64,000 bases of DNA from Dyella marensis (GCF_900112865.1 NZ_FONH01000002.1:292713-356712); one strand, 5' to 3'; numbered from the stretch's first letter, positions 49,881 through 58,479 are shown. The notes: generated by a model not told the origin, from the sequence alone. Made by a program: numbers and translations.

Positions 49881-51628
49881 GCTTCGATCTCCTCGCGCAC
49901 GCGGAGCGGGACCACCGTGGCGTCATCGACTGGGCGCTGGCCTTGGGATTTGAGGAACTCCGCCGCGAGGCGCCGGAGCTGGTTTTCGCCGGTATCGATT
50001 CGCTCGACCAGGTTCTCGTCCGGATTGCGGACGCCCTCGATCTGCTCGCGCTTGACGCCGAGGACTTCGGAAACGATGGGGTCGCTCCCGTTATCGGAGA
50101 TGAGGAAATAGGCCATCACCGGCTCGGTCTGGCCATCGCGGTGCACGCGGCCGATACACTGCTCGTGCACGCCGGGGGACCAGTCCAGCTCGCCGAACAC
50201 GACAGTGCTGCTGACGTGCTGCAAGCCATCGATGCCCGCGCCGGCGCGCAGGCTGATGAGCATCACCTTGCTCTGGCCCGCGACGAAGGCATCCTTCGCC
50301 GCCTGCTTCTGGCTCGGCGACTCCGAGCCCGTGTACATGACGGGGTTGTACTCGGCGAGCTTCTCCTGCCATATGGCGTACACCTCGCGGTGCCAGCCAA
50401 ACACCAGGACCTGCTGGCCGCTCTGCACCAGCAGACGCACGAACTCAGCCACGTGTGGGGCCTTGGCGATGCCAGTGGCTTGGCGCACCAGTCGGTCGAA
50501 TTCGCCTCCGGCCTGCATTTTCTCGCCGCGGTACCGCTCGTTCGCGGAAAGGATGATCTTTGCCAGCGCGGCGGCGTCGCCGGCGATGCTGTCCAGAACG
50601 CGTTCGTCCGCCTCGATCTCGTAGGGGACCTTGGACAAGGCGGGCAGCTCGCGGCCCACCTCCTTGCGGGTGCGACGCAACATGATGCCCTCGCGCCGCA
50701 GGTAGGTACCGAACTGCTCCGCATCCTTCAGGCGGGCCTTTTCACCCGGCGCCGTGATGCACCACTCGCGCACGAACTCGTCATAGGTGCCCATGCAATC
50801 GGGGATTAGCGGGTTGACGACGTGGTAGAACTCGGTGCCGTAGTTGTAGATCGGAGTGGCGGTGAGCCCCATACGTAGCCGCGCACGCTTCGCCAGGTAC
50901 ATCGCGGCGCTGTAGATGTCGGTACCGGGGCTGCGCAGTTGCTGGCATTCCTCGAACACCGCGTACTGCACCAGCTCGCCCAGGGTCTCCGCCCAGCCGC
51001 GCAGCATGTGGTAGCTGACCAGGATGACGTCTGGGATGGTGTCCCATAGATCGGGCAGCCGCTGGCCGCGCTGGCGCACCAGCGGATACGGCTTGCCCTT
51101 CCGGATCCGGTGGACACGGAGTGCCGGCGCGAACTCCGCCAGCTTCTCGGGCCAATGGTTCGGAAGTGCAGCCGGATACACGACCACGGCCGGCAGGTTC
51201 GCCGGCGCGGCCATCGGACAGATGCCCGTGACCGTCTTGCCCAGCCCAAGGTCGTCTGCCAGCAGCAGCCCGCCGCGAATGTCCATCTGCGCGGCGGCGT
51301 ACCGCTGGTAGTCGCGGGGCGGCTTGGCCAGTTCGAACTGAGGTATTGGCCTACGGCCGGCCAGGAGCTCCTGCAGGCTGGCCTCCATCTCCACGTGCTG
51401 ATTGGCCAGCTGGTCCATGAGCGACCGGTCGCCATCCGTGACCGACATGGGGTAGCGAGTCAGGAACCAGGACAGCTCCCGGCTGTTCTCGGGCGAGGCG
51501 CTCAATAGAAGGTGCTCGGCGGCGTGTTGCGGCACGCGCGGAAACACACGCTTGAGGCGCGCACGCACCTGGGGCTCGCAGGTCACCACCCATCCACCAC
51601 TGAGATACTGCACGGACCCGTAGTTCAT
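49877..51628 (-). CDS. SNF2-family DEAD/DEAH-type helicase/ATPase
   Basis: A 583-residue superfamily-2 ATPase. Motif I is LADDLGLGKTVT, motif III MGLTATPIYNYG, and later motifs include LISLRAGAGIDGLQ and QCIGRVHRDGQ. Motif II, normally DEAH, reads FEECQQL. The N-terminal 120 residues are not helicase-like. It is coupled by 4-nt overlaps to a PD-(D/E)XK nuclease gene and to the zinc-motif gene, suggesting a replication/recombination role. Confidence 0.9.
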   Translation of the reverse strand: MNYGSVQYLSGGWVVTCEPQVRARLKRVFPRVPQHAAEHLLLSASPENSRELSWFLTRYPMSVTDGDRSLMDQLANQHVEMEASLQELLAGRRPIPQFELAKPPRDYQRYAAAQMDIRGGLLLADDLGLGKTVTGICPMAAPANLPAVVVYPAALPNHWPEKLAEFAPALRVHRIRKGKPYPLVRQRGQRLPDLWDTIPDVILVSYHMLRGWAETLGELVQYAVFEECQQLRSPGTDIYSAAMYLAKRARLRMGLTATPIYNYGTEFYHVVNPLIPDCMGTYDEFVREWCITAPGEKARLKDAEQFGTYLRREGIMLRRTRKEVGRELPALSKVPYEIEADERVLDSIAGDAAALAKIILSANERYRGEKMQAGGEFDRLVRQATGIAKAPHVAEFVRLLVQSGQQVLVFGWHREVYAIWQEKLAEYNPVMYTGSESPSQKQAAKDAFVAGQSKVMLISLRAGAGIDGLQHVSSTVVFGELDWSPGVHEQCIGRVHRDGQTEPVMAYFLISDNGSDPIVSEVLGVKREQIEGVRNPDENLVERIDTGENQLRRLAAEFLKSQGQRPVDDATVVPLRVREEIEA

Positions 51629-52050
51629 AGGGCCTGCCTCTGCAGACGGACCATGTGGAAGGGCTTGCCGTGAAAGGCGGGCCGCTTGAGCAGCGGCGTG
51701 CTGGCCCATGAAGGCGTGCCGGCCAACAGCACACCCCGCACCTGCGGCAGACCGATGTAGCGTTCCACCTGGCGCATGGCGTCGCCAATCGAACCATCGA
51801 CCTTGACCTCGATCACCAGTCCGTCGAGCCAGAAATCGGCCCTGTTGTGCTGGTCGAGCCGGTATTCGTGCTCGAAGGCATGCCCGGCCTCCCGCATCAG
51901 GCCGGCCATGACGGCGTGCAGCTTCTCTTCGCTGGCATAGCGGTACCGAACGCCGCCGAGCAGGTTGGACAGGGCCGATAGCCGCATGTGCAGCGATGAC
52001 GCGTCACCGGTACGGAGCGGCTGCTCAGTCATCGAAGGTCCGCTGCTCAT
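51625..52050 (-). CDS. PD-(D/E)XK superfamily nuclease
   Basis: A 141-residue small nuclease. D72, E81 and K83 in NRADFWLDGLVIEVKVDGS form the PD-(D/E)XK active site, with an N-terminal helix (EEKLHAVMAGLMREAGHAFEHEYR) as in VRR-NUC-like and related phage nucleases. It is sandwiched with 4-nt overlaps between a C5 methyltransferase and an SNF2-type ATPase. The start at 52050 gives the ATGA overlap; MTEQ 6 codons in is possible. Confidence 0.82.
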   Translation of the reverse strand: MSSGPSMTEQPLRTGDASSLHMRLSALSNLLGGVRYRYASEEKLHAVMAGLMREAGHAFEHEYRLDQHNRADFWLDGLVIEVKVDGSIGDAMRQVERYIGLPQVRGVLLAGTPSWASTPLLKRPAFHGKPFHMVRLQRQAL

Positions 52051-54107
52051 GCGGCCAGCCTTTCCGGCTCGCGCACCGGATCGAGGTTGGCGCGGGCCAG
52101 CGCGGCCAGCGGCGGCGGGCTGACGCTGTTGCCGCACATCTTCACCGAGGCGCTGTTGCTCAGCTTCGTGCCGTCGGCGGTGCGGTCAATGATGTAGTCG
52201 GCCGGGAAGCCCTGCGCGCGGAACAGTTCCTCGCGGCGGAGCATGCGCAGGCAGATATCTACGATCACGTACGGCGTGCCCTGGATGGTCACAGTCACCA
52301 ACGCAAGGCGATCCTTGGTGGTGGCCGTCGTCAGTGGTTCGTCCAAGCCCGCGTGTTGGCCGCCGGTGCCGTGGTAGCGCATCAGGAAGGCGGCGACTTT
52401 GAGCGCGCTCTCTTCCTGTTCCGGGCTCAGCGTGCACTCCACCACGCCGAAGCGCGTCGCCCCACCGAGCGCAGTCTGCATCGGCTCGTCGGCACCGCTG
52501 CCCTTCGCGTTCTGGCCGAAGGCCGTGAGGTGCCCTGTGACCACCGCATGATGCTCGGCTCCGGCACACACGGTCCCAATGGGTCCATCGGCTGTTCGTC
52601 CGTCGCAGTTGCGCCGGAGCGTGACCATGTTGGCGGTGACCAGCTGCTGCTGGGATCCCGTGCCGGTAATTGCCGACAGCGGCTCCACGGCGCCACGCGC
52701 GCGGGCCGGCACGCCGTTGAGGCCACCGCCGTTCGCCTGCTCCAGGAATGCCGTCATCAGGCCCAGGGCATGGGCAGCCCCGGCGGGCCGCGCGGCGCCG
52801 GCGCCACTGGTGATGACCGGCGACGGTCCGTCCACTGGGGCGCCAGCGCTGCTGCCGCGGAACTTCACCAGGTGAGCGGTGGCGACCGCGCAGTCCGCTT
52901 TCCCGGTCAGCGTGTACCCCGGTTCGCCGGCGGGGCGAGGCTCGGTCTGACCAGCGCGGCCGCCTACCCCGACCAACATGGCGGACGCCAGGGCATGCTT
53001 GATGCCGCCACCGACAACGACGCCCAGCGGCTTCTCCAGGTTCAGCGCACGCGGCGACTGCCCGGGCCGCTCGCCATAGCCAACCTGCACCATCGTGGGC
53101 GCGACAGCGGCCAGCTCACCGCGGTTGGCGCCGGTGATCGTCGGCAACGGCTCGCCGTTGCCATGTAGGCGTCGCTCGCCTTGGTGTGTCAGCGGGACAA
53201 TGAACGGCTCGGCCGCGCCGAGCACGTAGCGCTGGATACCTTTGGCGATGCGTCGCATCGTGGCGTCGGCCAACGGACGCTTGCGGTCGAAGATGGAGTT
53301 GCCGCGGATCGACCAGTCGATGCAGTCCGCCGCCGTGACGAACGGATGCGCGCGGCTCGGGCCATGGGTCGGCTCTGGCCAGCAAATCGGCGACCCGTCG
53401 CGCCGCGCGATCAGGAATAGCCGCTCGCGGCTCGTGCCGGCGCCGTAGTCGCAGGCCTTGAGCATCCTCCACTCGACCACGTAGCCCAGCGCACTAAGCG
53501 CGGCGACGAACTGGCGCCACGTGCTGCCCATGCGCTTCTTGTCCGGGACTAGGAACTGGTCGCGCACAGGCACGCGTTCGCCACGCGCCGCTACCGAGCC
53601 GTCCAGCTTCACCACGCGGCCAGTGGCCTTGTCGCGCTTCGCCACCAGCCTCGTCCAGCCCTGGATTTGCTTGACGTTCTCCAGGCTGATGATGCGCGGC
53701 GTCAGACCGGCGCGCGCCAGCTTGCCGGCGACCTTCAGCACCACCCACGACAGCGACCGAGTCGCCTTGCTGCGCGGCTGTCCGCCCTTGGCCTGGCTGA
53801 AGTGCGTACAGTCCGGCGAGGCGTGGAACCACCCCACCGGCCGGCCCGCAACCTCGCGCAGAATGTCGACCTCCCACACGTCCGCCGGCAGGTGCTGCGT
53901 GAACGGATGGTTCGCCGCGTGCATGCCGATCGCCTGCGGATCGTGGTTGACCGCGACGTCGGGGTCGCGCCCCAGTGCCTGGCGCAGCGCCTCGCTCGCG
54001 CCGCCGCCGCCGGCGAAGAAATCCACGACGATCTCGCCGGGGCGCAGCGCCGAGACCAGCTGATTGCGCGGGAAGTTGAAGCCGGACTGCTTGCCGCCGT
54101 CTGCCAT
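52047..54107 (-). CDS. DNA (cytosine-5) methyltransferase
   Basis: A large 686-residue Dcm-type enzyme. Motif I is VDFFAGGGGASEA (28-40). The catalytic Cys is C100 in ASPDCTHFSQAKGG. Motif VI is SLENVKQIQ and motif VIII GTSRERLFLIARR. Motif X is MCGNSVSPPPLAAL at the C-terminus. A long variable region (about 270-590) presumably includes target recognition. It may protect phage DNA from host restriction. Confidence 0.92.
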   Translation of the reverse strand: MADGGKQSGFNFPRNQLVSALRPGEIVVDFFAGGGGASEALRQALGRDPDVAVNHDPQAIGMHAANHPFTQHLPADVWEVDILREVAGRPVGWFHASPDCTHFSQAKGGQPRSKATRSLSWVVLKVAGKLARAGLTPRIISLENVKQIQGWTRLVAKRDKATGRVVKLDGSVAARGERVPVRDQFLVPDKKRMGSTWRQFVAALSALGYVVEWRMLKACDYGAGTSRERLFLIARRDGSPICWPEPTHGPSRAHPFVTAADCIDWSIRGNSIFDRKRPLADATMRRIAKGIQRYVLGAAEPFIVPLTHQGERRLHGNGEPLPTITGANRGELAAVAPTMVQVGYGERPGQSPRALNLEKPLGVVVGGGIKHALASAMLVGVGGRAGQTEPRPAGEPGYTLTGKADCAVATAHLVKFRGSSAGAPVDGPSPVITSGAGAARPAGAAHALGLMTAFLEQANGGGLNGVPARARGAVEPLSAITGTGSQQQLVTANMVTLRRNCDGRTADGPIGTVCAGAEHHAVVTGHLTAFGQNAKGSGADEPMQTALGGATRFGVVECTLSPEQEESALKVAAFLMRYHGTGGQHAGLDEPLTTATTKDRLALVTVTIQGTPYVIVDICLRMLRREELFRAQGFPADYIIDRTADGTKLSNSASVKMCGNSVSPPPLAALARANLDPVREPERLAA

Positions 54108-54115
54108 GGCTGTCC

Positions 54116-54628
54116 TCAGAGGGGTTCGATGGTGACCCGGGTGCGCTTCTCGCTGCCCGGCACGTGCGTGGGGGTGAGCTCGGCTATGCACGACGACGAG
54201 TCGTTCACGATGAAGCCGAGGCCGTATGGATGGGTCTTCGATTTCGGCTGCAGGGCATCGAGCAGAGCCTTCAGGCTGCCCCATAGCCCATCGCGGTCTG
54301 GTTTCTGGGTGGAGAAGCGCTCCACCGTGATCCGGCACTGCTGCAGCGGTTCGTCAGGGCGGCGGCTGGCGTGGATCGCGATCTGCACCGCCACAGCGCG
54401 GCAGTACCGCATCCGCGACCTGAAGTGCATCCGGACCCACTGGTTGTAGAGCGGTGTGCGCAGCGGCAGGTCGATGACAATTGGCGCCATCGGGTCCGCC
54501 TGCGGAGTGATCGGCGTCGCCGCAGCCCGGCCGCGGCCCTTGGCAAGAGCCGCCAGCGCGAGTTCGCGCATCGCCGGCGACATCTCCTCCAGCGAGGCAA
54601 AGCGAAGAGAGCGATTTCCCTTAGCCAC
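54116..54628 (-). CDS. RusA-like Holliday junction resolvase
   Basis: A 170-residue protein. KPDRDGLWGSLKALLDAL and GFIVNDSSSCI match the RusA pattern of paired aspartates, a lysine and a later Asp that build the metal site. LPLRTPLYNQWVRMHFR resembles the RusA N-terminal strand. It is 30-50 residues longer than E. coli RusA owing to an N-terminal extension. Confidence 0.85.
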   Translation of the reverse strand: MAKGNRSLRFASLEEMSPAMRELALAALAKGRGRAAATPITPQADPMAPIVIDLPLRTPLYNQWVRMHFRSRMRYCRAVAVQIAIHASRRPDEPLQQCRITVERFSTQKPDRDGLWGSLKALLDALQPKSKTHPYGLGFIVNDSSSCIAELTPTHVPGSEKRTRVTIEPL

Positions 54629-54923
54629 GCTTGTGGTACCTCAACAGCTTCTTGCCGCAGTGCTCTTCAATGCGCGCGAGGTTTTCGGGACGCAGCCGTT
54701 CTCGATACGGAATGCCAAGCGCATAGCCGCTGAGGCCGAGCGTGATCTCGTCCTGCTTGCAATCCGGACAAGTGTTGGGGACGGCCTTCCCGGTCGGGCC
54801 ATGGCGACCACGGAGCGTCTGCGGATGCCACCGGTTGTGGATCGGGCAGAGGATCAGCGTGCCGCCGCCGTTGGACTTCGACAGGCGGTATCCATGGCGG
54901 CTGTTGATCCATTCGCGGCTCAT
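54621..54923 (-). CDS. Small Cys/His-rich protein
   Basis: A 100-residue protein: MSREWINSRHGYRLSKSNGG, LILCPIHNRWHPQTLRG, NTCPDCKQDEITLGLSGYA. The CPIH...CPDC ligands suggest one zinc site. It overlaps both neighbours. Function is unknown. Confidence 0.72.
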   Translation of the reverse strand: MSREWINSRHGYRLSKSNGGGTLILCPIHNRWHPQTLRGRHGPTGKAVPNTCPDCKQDEITLGLSGYALGIPYRERLRPENLARIEEHCGKKLLRYHKRG

Positions 54924-55129
54924 GCTGCCTCCGCCGCCGGCACGACACCGTTCTTGTGGGCCATCACTTCGCCGCAGCAGGCTTTGCAGCGCGCCAGCGA
55001 TAGCCGGCCGCGGTTCATGGGCCAGTACTCGGTCGTGACCGGATGCCAGCTGTCCTGGCCATAGCCGCGCCGCGCGCAGCGCGGGCACTGGCAGTACTCG
55101 CCATCGGGGCGGGACTGGAAGCGGCTCAC
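54920..55129 (-). CDS. Small zinc-ribbon-like protein
   Basis: A 69-residue protein with CQCPRCARRGYGQDSW and LARCKACCGEV, a zinc-ribbon arrangement. The GTG at 55129 forms a GTGA overlap with the preceding gene. The longer frame upstream is the antisense or alternate frame of that gene. Function is unknown. Confidence 0.68.
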   Translation of the reverse strand: MSRFQSRPDGEYCQCPRCARRGYGQDSWHPVTTEYWPMNRGRLSLARCKACCGEVMAHKNGVVPAAEAA

Positions 55130-55632
55130 GCGTGAGCCCTCGCGAGCCGCGCTGCATCGATCTGTTCCAGCCGAACGAGCATATCTTCCGCGATGAAAGA
55201 CGTGCGGATCTGCTCGCCTTCCTTGCGGCGGTATCGCCCCACCAGCCAGGCGCCATGCTTGGCCAGCAGGTCCTGGTAGTTGCCTTCGTGGTGCAGCGCG
55301 ACGCCGATGTTCCAGCGATCGTCCACGAACACGGCCACCTCGCCGTGTTCCAGCAGCAGCTCGCCGATCCGGCGACCGGCCTGGTAGACATCGGCGCGGT
55401 GCGCCTTGCCGAGCTGGATCATCGGTTCTCTGGCGAGCCAATAGATGCGCGGCGGCGCCCCGTACCTGTTGCCCGTCGCGCTGCGCGTCGCCCTGATGAG
55501 CCCCTTCAACTCCATCTTCGGGAGCACCTTGCGAAGCGTGCTGACGGCGACGCCAAGTTCCGTCGCGATCTGGTCCGCGGTGCGCGCGCCCTTCTTCAGC
55601 AGGGCCAGGACGCTCGGAGGAATCTCGCTCAC
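55126..55632 (-). CDS. Winged-helix early protein
   Basis: A 168-residue protein. The N-terminal 60 residues form a MarR/ArsR-like winged helix (KKGARTADQIATELGVAVSTLRKVLPKMELKGLIRATRS). The C-terminal part (EVAVFVDDRWNIGVALHHEGNYQDLLAKHG) is alpha/beta. It lies between the DnaC-like gene and zinc-ribbon genes. A role in gene control or replication is possible. Confidence 0.72.
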   Translation of the reverse strand: MSEIPPSVLALLKKGARTADQIATELGVAVSTLRKVLPKMELKGLIRATRSATGNRYGAPPRIYWLAREPMIQLGKAHRADVYQAGRRIGELLLEHGEVAVFVDDRWNIGVALHHEGNYQDLLAKHGAWLVGRYRRKEGEQIRTSFIAEDMLVRLEQIDAARLARAHA

Positions 55633-56390
55633 AGTAACGTCCCCTGCCGACCGTTGAAGCCGTCGAAGTTGAAGGCGACGACGGTGGCGTTGTCCTCCAG
55701 GCGCTTCATGAGGCGGTCGCCCAGGTGCATGCGCATCTCCGCCAGGTCGAGATTCGACGTGACCACCGTGGGCCGGCCATCGCGCCAGCGGCCGTCGACG
55801 ATGTCGAACAGCACCTTGAGGTCGTGCGCTCCCTCGGCACTGGCGCCGATGTCGTCGAGGATCGCCAGGTCAACGGTGCGCAGGTCCTGGATGATCTGCT
55901 TCTCGGTCCGACCGCCGCGGCGACTCGCGCCGAACGAGCTGCGCACCTCACGGCAGTAGTCCGAGACCGTGCCGAACGTGCAGGTACAGAGGAACTCGCG
56001 GATGATCGAGTTGGCCACCGCGCAGGCCAGCATCGTCTTGCCGGTGCGCGGCCGGCCGACCATGATCAGGTTGCCGCCCTTCTCCTGCTGCTCCAGGAAT
56101 GTCTTCGCATAGGCGTAGACGATCGCCTGGGCCTGGCGCTGGCCTTCGTTGTTGATGGCGTAGTCGTCGAGGCTGGTGTCGGCATATCGCCGCGGCACCT
56201 GGGCCAAGGTGTGCAGTTCGCGCATCCGCGTCTGCCGCCCCTGCAGGTTCCGGCGCTCCGCCTTCGCCTTCAGCTCGGCGTTGTTCCGGACATCAGCGCA
56301 GTGCGGACACAGCGACGAGATGGCAGCGTGGCCGGCCAGCGCGCGGTAGGTCTCAAACTGTCCGTGCCTCGGGCACGACAGCATCACCAT
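55629..56390 (-). CDS. DnaC-like helicase loader ATPase
   Basis: A 253-residue AAA+ protein. Walker A is GRPRTGKTMLA, Walker B LAILDDIGAS, sensor 1 VVTSNLDLAEM and the Arg-finger region DRLMKRLEDN. An N-terminal zinc motif (CPRHG...CPHC) precedes the ATPase. It should load DnaB at the phage origin, the partner of the O-like initiator encoded just upstream. The start is uncertain: 56390 overlaps the O-like gene by 38 nt; 56384 and 56465 are alternatives. Confidence 0.88.
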   Translation of the reverse strand: MVMLSCPRHGQFETYRALAGHAAISSLCPHCADVRNNAELKAKAERRNLQGRQTRMRELHTLAQVPRRYADTSLDDYAINNEGQRQAQAIVYAYAKTFLEQQEKGGNLIMVGRPRTGKTMLACAVANSIIREFLCTCTFGTVSDYCREVRSSFGASRRGGRTEKQIIQDLRTVDLAILDDIGASAEGAHDLKVLFDIVDGRWRDGRPTVVTSNLDLAEMRMHLGDRLMKRLEDNATVVAFNFDGFNGRQGTLL

Positions 56391-57303
56391 CACGCTTAAG
56401 CCGCTGGTCGATGATGGCGCGCATGGCTGGGGAGAACTGCTCTGCGGGTGTTGAGGATCCTGCATAGTCCTTGCCTTCGAAGGTGGCGTTCGGCGGAGGT
56501 ACGGCGGCGGGGCTGGTCCCGTCCGGCGGCGCGCGGGCGGCGCCGGCGCGGTCGGCCAGCTCGGTGGCGCGGCCGCGGAGAATCCCCAGGGCGTAGGCGA
56601 ACATGTTCGGAACGCGCTTCTTGACGGCCGCGGCAGCGGCAGCGGTGAACTCCCGCAGCGGCAGCACCGCGGCCAGGTCGATCAGGTCCGGGTGCTGGGG
56701 ATTGACCTGGATTCCGGGGATGCCGGCCTCGATCATCGCCATGGCTGCCAGCACGTGCGCCTTCCGCGTCGGTGCCGGCGGCGGCGCCTGCTCTTCGGCT
56801 GGCTGCTCGGGCGCGCTCGCGGAAGAACAATCAAGAGATAGAAGAGCTAAAGAAGAGCTTATGGGTGCACCTGGTGCGGGGGCGGGTGCACCTGGTGCGG
56901 GGGCCCCCGCATCTGGTGCGGGGGTGCACTCAGTGCGGGGGTGCACGTGGTGCGGGGGTTCCACGTCACAGGGGTGCACCTCGTGCGGGGGTGCATCTGG
57001 TGCGGGGGTGCACGTGGTGCGGGGGTGCACCAGCTGCGGGGGTTCCCAGGTCAGCGGATCCGTCAGCCGGTACACCGTCGACCGGCCGCGCCGCATGACC
57101 CGCTCCAGGAAGTTCCAGGTCTCCAGCTGGGCGAGCGACTTCTGCACCACGCGCTCGCCGAGCCCAGTGTTGGCGCAGGCCGTCTCGATCGTGAAGTAGG
57201 CGTCGCCGTCGTCGTTGGCCCTGCCGGCCACGTAGATCAATACGAACTTCGGCGTGCTGGGCATGGCGATGCCCCAGGCGATGGTCGAATGCCGGTTGCT
57301 CAC
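56353..57303 (-). CDS. O-like replication initiator containing the origin iterons
   Basis: About 316 residues. The N-terminal winged helix (STPKFVLIYVAGRANDDGDAYFTIETACANTGLGERVVQKSLAQL) should bind the iterons. A Pro/His/Cys-rich linker (about 88-147) is encoded by the 17-bp repeats. The C-terminal helical part (RVPNMFAYALGILRGRATELADRAG) probably contacts the DnaC-like loader. GTG 57303 gives a GTGA overlap with the preceding gene. The organisation copies lambda O. Confidence 0.88.
   Translation of the reverse strand: MSNRHSTIAWGIAMPSTPKFVLIYVAGRANDDGDAYFTIETACANTGLGERVVQKSLAQLETWNFLERVMRRGRSTVYRLTDPLTWEPPQLVHPRTTCTPAPDAPPHEVHPCDVEPPHHVHPRTECTPAPDAGAPAPGAPAPAPGAPISSSLALLSLDCSSASAPEQPAEEQAPPPAPTRKAHVLAAMAMIEAGIPGIQVNPQHPDLIDLAAVLPLREFTAAAAAAVKKRVPNMFAYALGILRGRATELADRAGAARAPPDGTSPAAVPPPNATFEGKDYAGSSTPAEQFSPAMRAIIDQRLKRDGDAVVPEARTV
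56822..56863. other. A-rich tract beside the iterons (candidate unwinding element)
   Basis: A run rich in A and G with few C residues, clearly richer in A/T than the surrounding coding DNA. It directly abuts the first iteron. Lambda has its A/T-rich unwinding region in the same relation to its iterons. Confidence 0.55.
56865..57041. repeat. Origin iterons: nine 17-bp repeats (GTGCACNNNGTGCGGGG)
   Basis: Repeat starts lie at 56865, 56886, 56907, 56924, 56941, 56974, 56991, 57008 and 57025, with a degenerate unit at 56958. The spacing is 17 bp except 21 bp between the first three. The consensus begins with the palindrome GTGCAC. Since 17 is not a multiple of three, successive copies are read in different frames, so the repeat is conserved as DNA, not as protein. 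Confidence 0.88.
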
Positions 57304-57710
57304 CCAGCCACCCCGAACTCGTCCACCAGTATGTGGGTCGGATTCCAGCCGGAATTGGCTTGGCTGGGATCGCTCGGCCCCGACAGGCGCCAACCGATGT
57401 GTCGGAACCAACCGCACTCGTACCGGATGAGAGGCTTTAGAAATGCAGGTTGCACGCCGGCGTCGGTGAACGCTCCGCCGATCGCGCTGGTGAGTCCGTC
57501 GATGTCGACGCAAACGGTCCTGGTCAGCGGGTCCACCTGGACGAAACCGACAGCTCCGGCATTCACCGCGGCCGCGACTGCTTTGCTCGCGCGCTCACAC
57601 AGCGCAGGATCGATGAAATCCAGTTCGGCCAAGCGAACGGCGGTCATCTGGTACAGGTCGCGAAGCTCGCGGCCGTACTTGATGGTCAGCGAGAGGCGGC
57701 TACCGGCCAT
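57300..57710 (-). CDS. Hypothetical early phage protein
   Basis: A 136-residue protein: MAGSRLSLTIKYGRELRDLYQMTAVRLAELDF, GFVQVDPLTRTVCVDIDGL and a C-terminal YECGWFRHIGWRLSG. It is alpha/beta with no recognised family. It is the gene immediately before the O-like initiator and is coupled to it by GTGA. Confidence 0.7.
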   Translation of the reverse strand: MAGSRLSLTIKYGRELRDLYQMTAVRLAELDFIDPALCERASKAVAAAVNAGAVGFVQVDPLTRTVCVDIDGLTSAIGGAFTDAGVQPAFLKPLIRYECGWFRHIGWRLSGPSDPSQANSGWNPTHILVDEFGVAG

Positions 57711-57780
57711 GGGAGACCTCCGCCTTGCTCGGAGCGCGGCCCGCCAGCATCATTGCCGGCAGGACACAGGGAGAATCAGC

Positions 57781-58479
57781 ATGGACCAGGCTGCAAACCA
57801 GCCGGCCCGCGCCACTAGCGCGCCGCCAACGCACGCAACGTCCGTCGCGCACACGAACCAACCGCCCGACTTCTGGGCGAAGACCATGGATCCCGCACAG
57901 TTCTGGACGGCCGCAAGCGCTATCGCGACCCTCTTGGCTGTCGCTGCCGCTTTTGTCATTCCGTGGCTCACTGATCGTCGTCAACAAAAGCGACGACAGG
58001 CGTACGCGAGCCATTTCTTGCTGCCGGTATTTGACGAAGCCGTATGGGTAGCGACGGAAGCAAGGAAGTGCTTCCGCAGTAGCACTTCGATGGCCGAGGG
58101 TCTGCGAGACCAGAAGAAAGGCAGCCGAGGACTCGACTACCACAAGATGCATGGCGTCGTGGTGGGCGACGCCGCCGCGAACGACCTTCGGTTCTTGGCT
58201 CACGCAGAACTGCATGCGTACACATCGAATCGAACGTGGATCAACGATCTTGAGCTCCACGCAGCCGGGAGAATCCACAGCAACCTCCACGAATCGCTGC
58301 GCCTCCTCAGAGGGCTTCGCGAATTGGTTGAAGAATGGACAGGCACATGGAACATCAACGCGGACGACCTTGATCGCTACAGCGAAATTGCGGGCGCGTT
58401 GGTAACGGCGAGCCTCGCGGCAGCCTTCCAACTTGGGCAGGTCGTAGGAAAGCAACTTCCCAAGGCGCTGCTCGCCTAA
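57781..58479 (+). CDS. Membrane-anchored hypothetical protein (plus-strand accessory gene)
   Basis: A 232-residue protein with a Pro/Thr/Ala-rich start, one membrane segment (FWTAASAIATLLAVAAAFVIPWL, about 42-64), a basic turn (DRRQQKRRQ) and a soluble helical remainder. The ATG follows AGGGAGAATC. It opposes the early operon and is less GC-rich than its neighbours. The layout resembles small membrane-tethered effectors or exclusion proteins, but no family is assigned. Confidence 0.72.
   Translation: MDQAANQPARATSAPPTHATSVAHTNQPPDFWAKTMDPAQFWTAASAIATLLAVAAAFVIPWLTDRRQQKRRQAYASHFLLPVFDEAVWVATEARKCFRSSTSMAEGLRDQKKGSRGLDYHKMHGVVVGDAAANDLRFLAHAELHAYTSNRTWINDLELHAAGRIHSNLHESLRLLRGLRELVEEWTGTWNINADDLDRYSEIAGALVTASLAAAFQLGQVVGKQLPKALLA

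Noticed and set aside
53116-53472. Frameshifted duplicate methyltransferase fragment
   Set aside because: It is an alternate frame of the intact 686-residue methyltransferase; no frameshift is needed.
56865-57041. A CRISPR array in the 17-bp repeats
   Set aside because: Repeats are too short, have no unique spacers, and lie inside the initiator gene; they are origin iterons.
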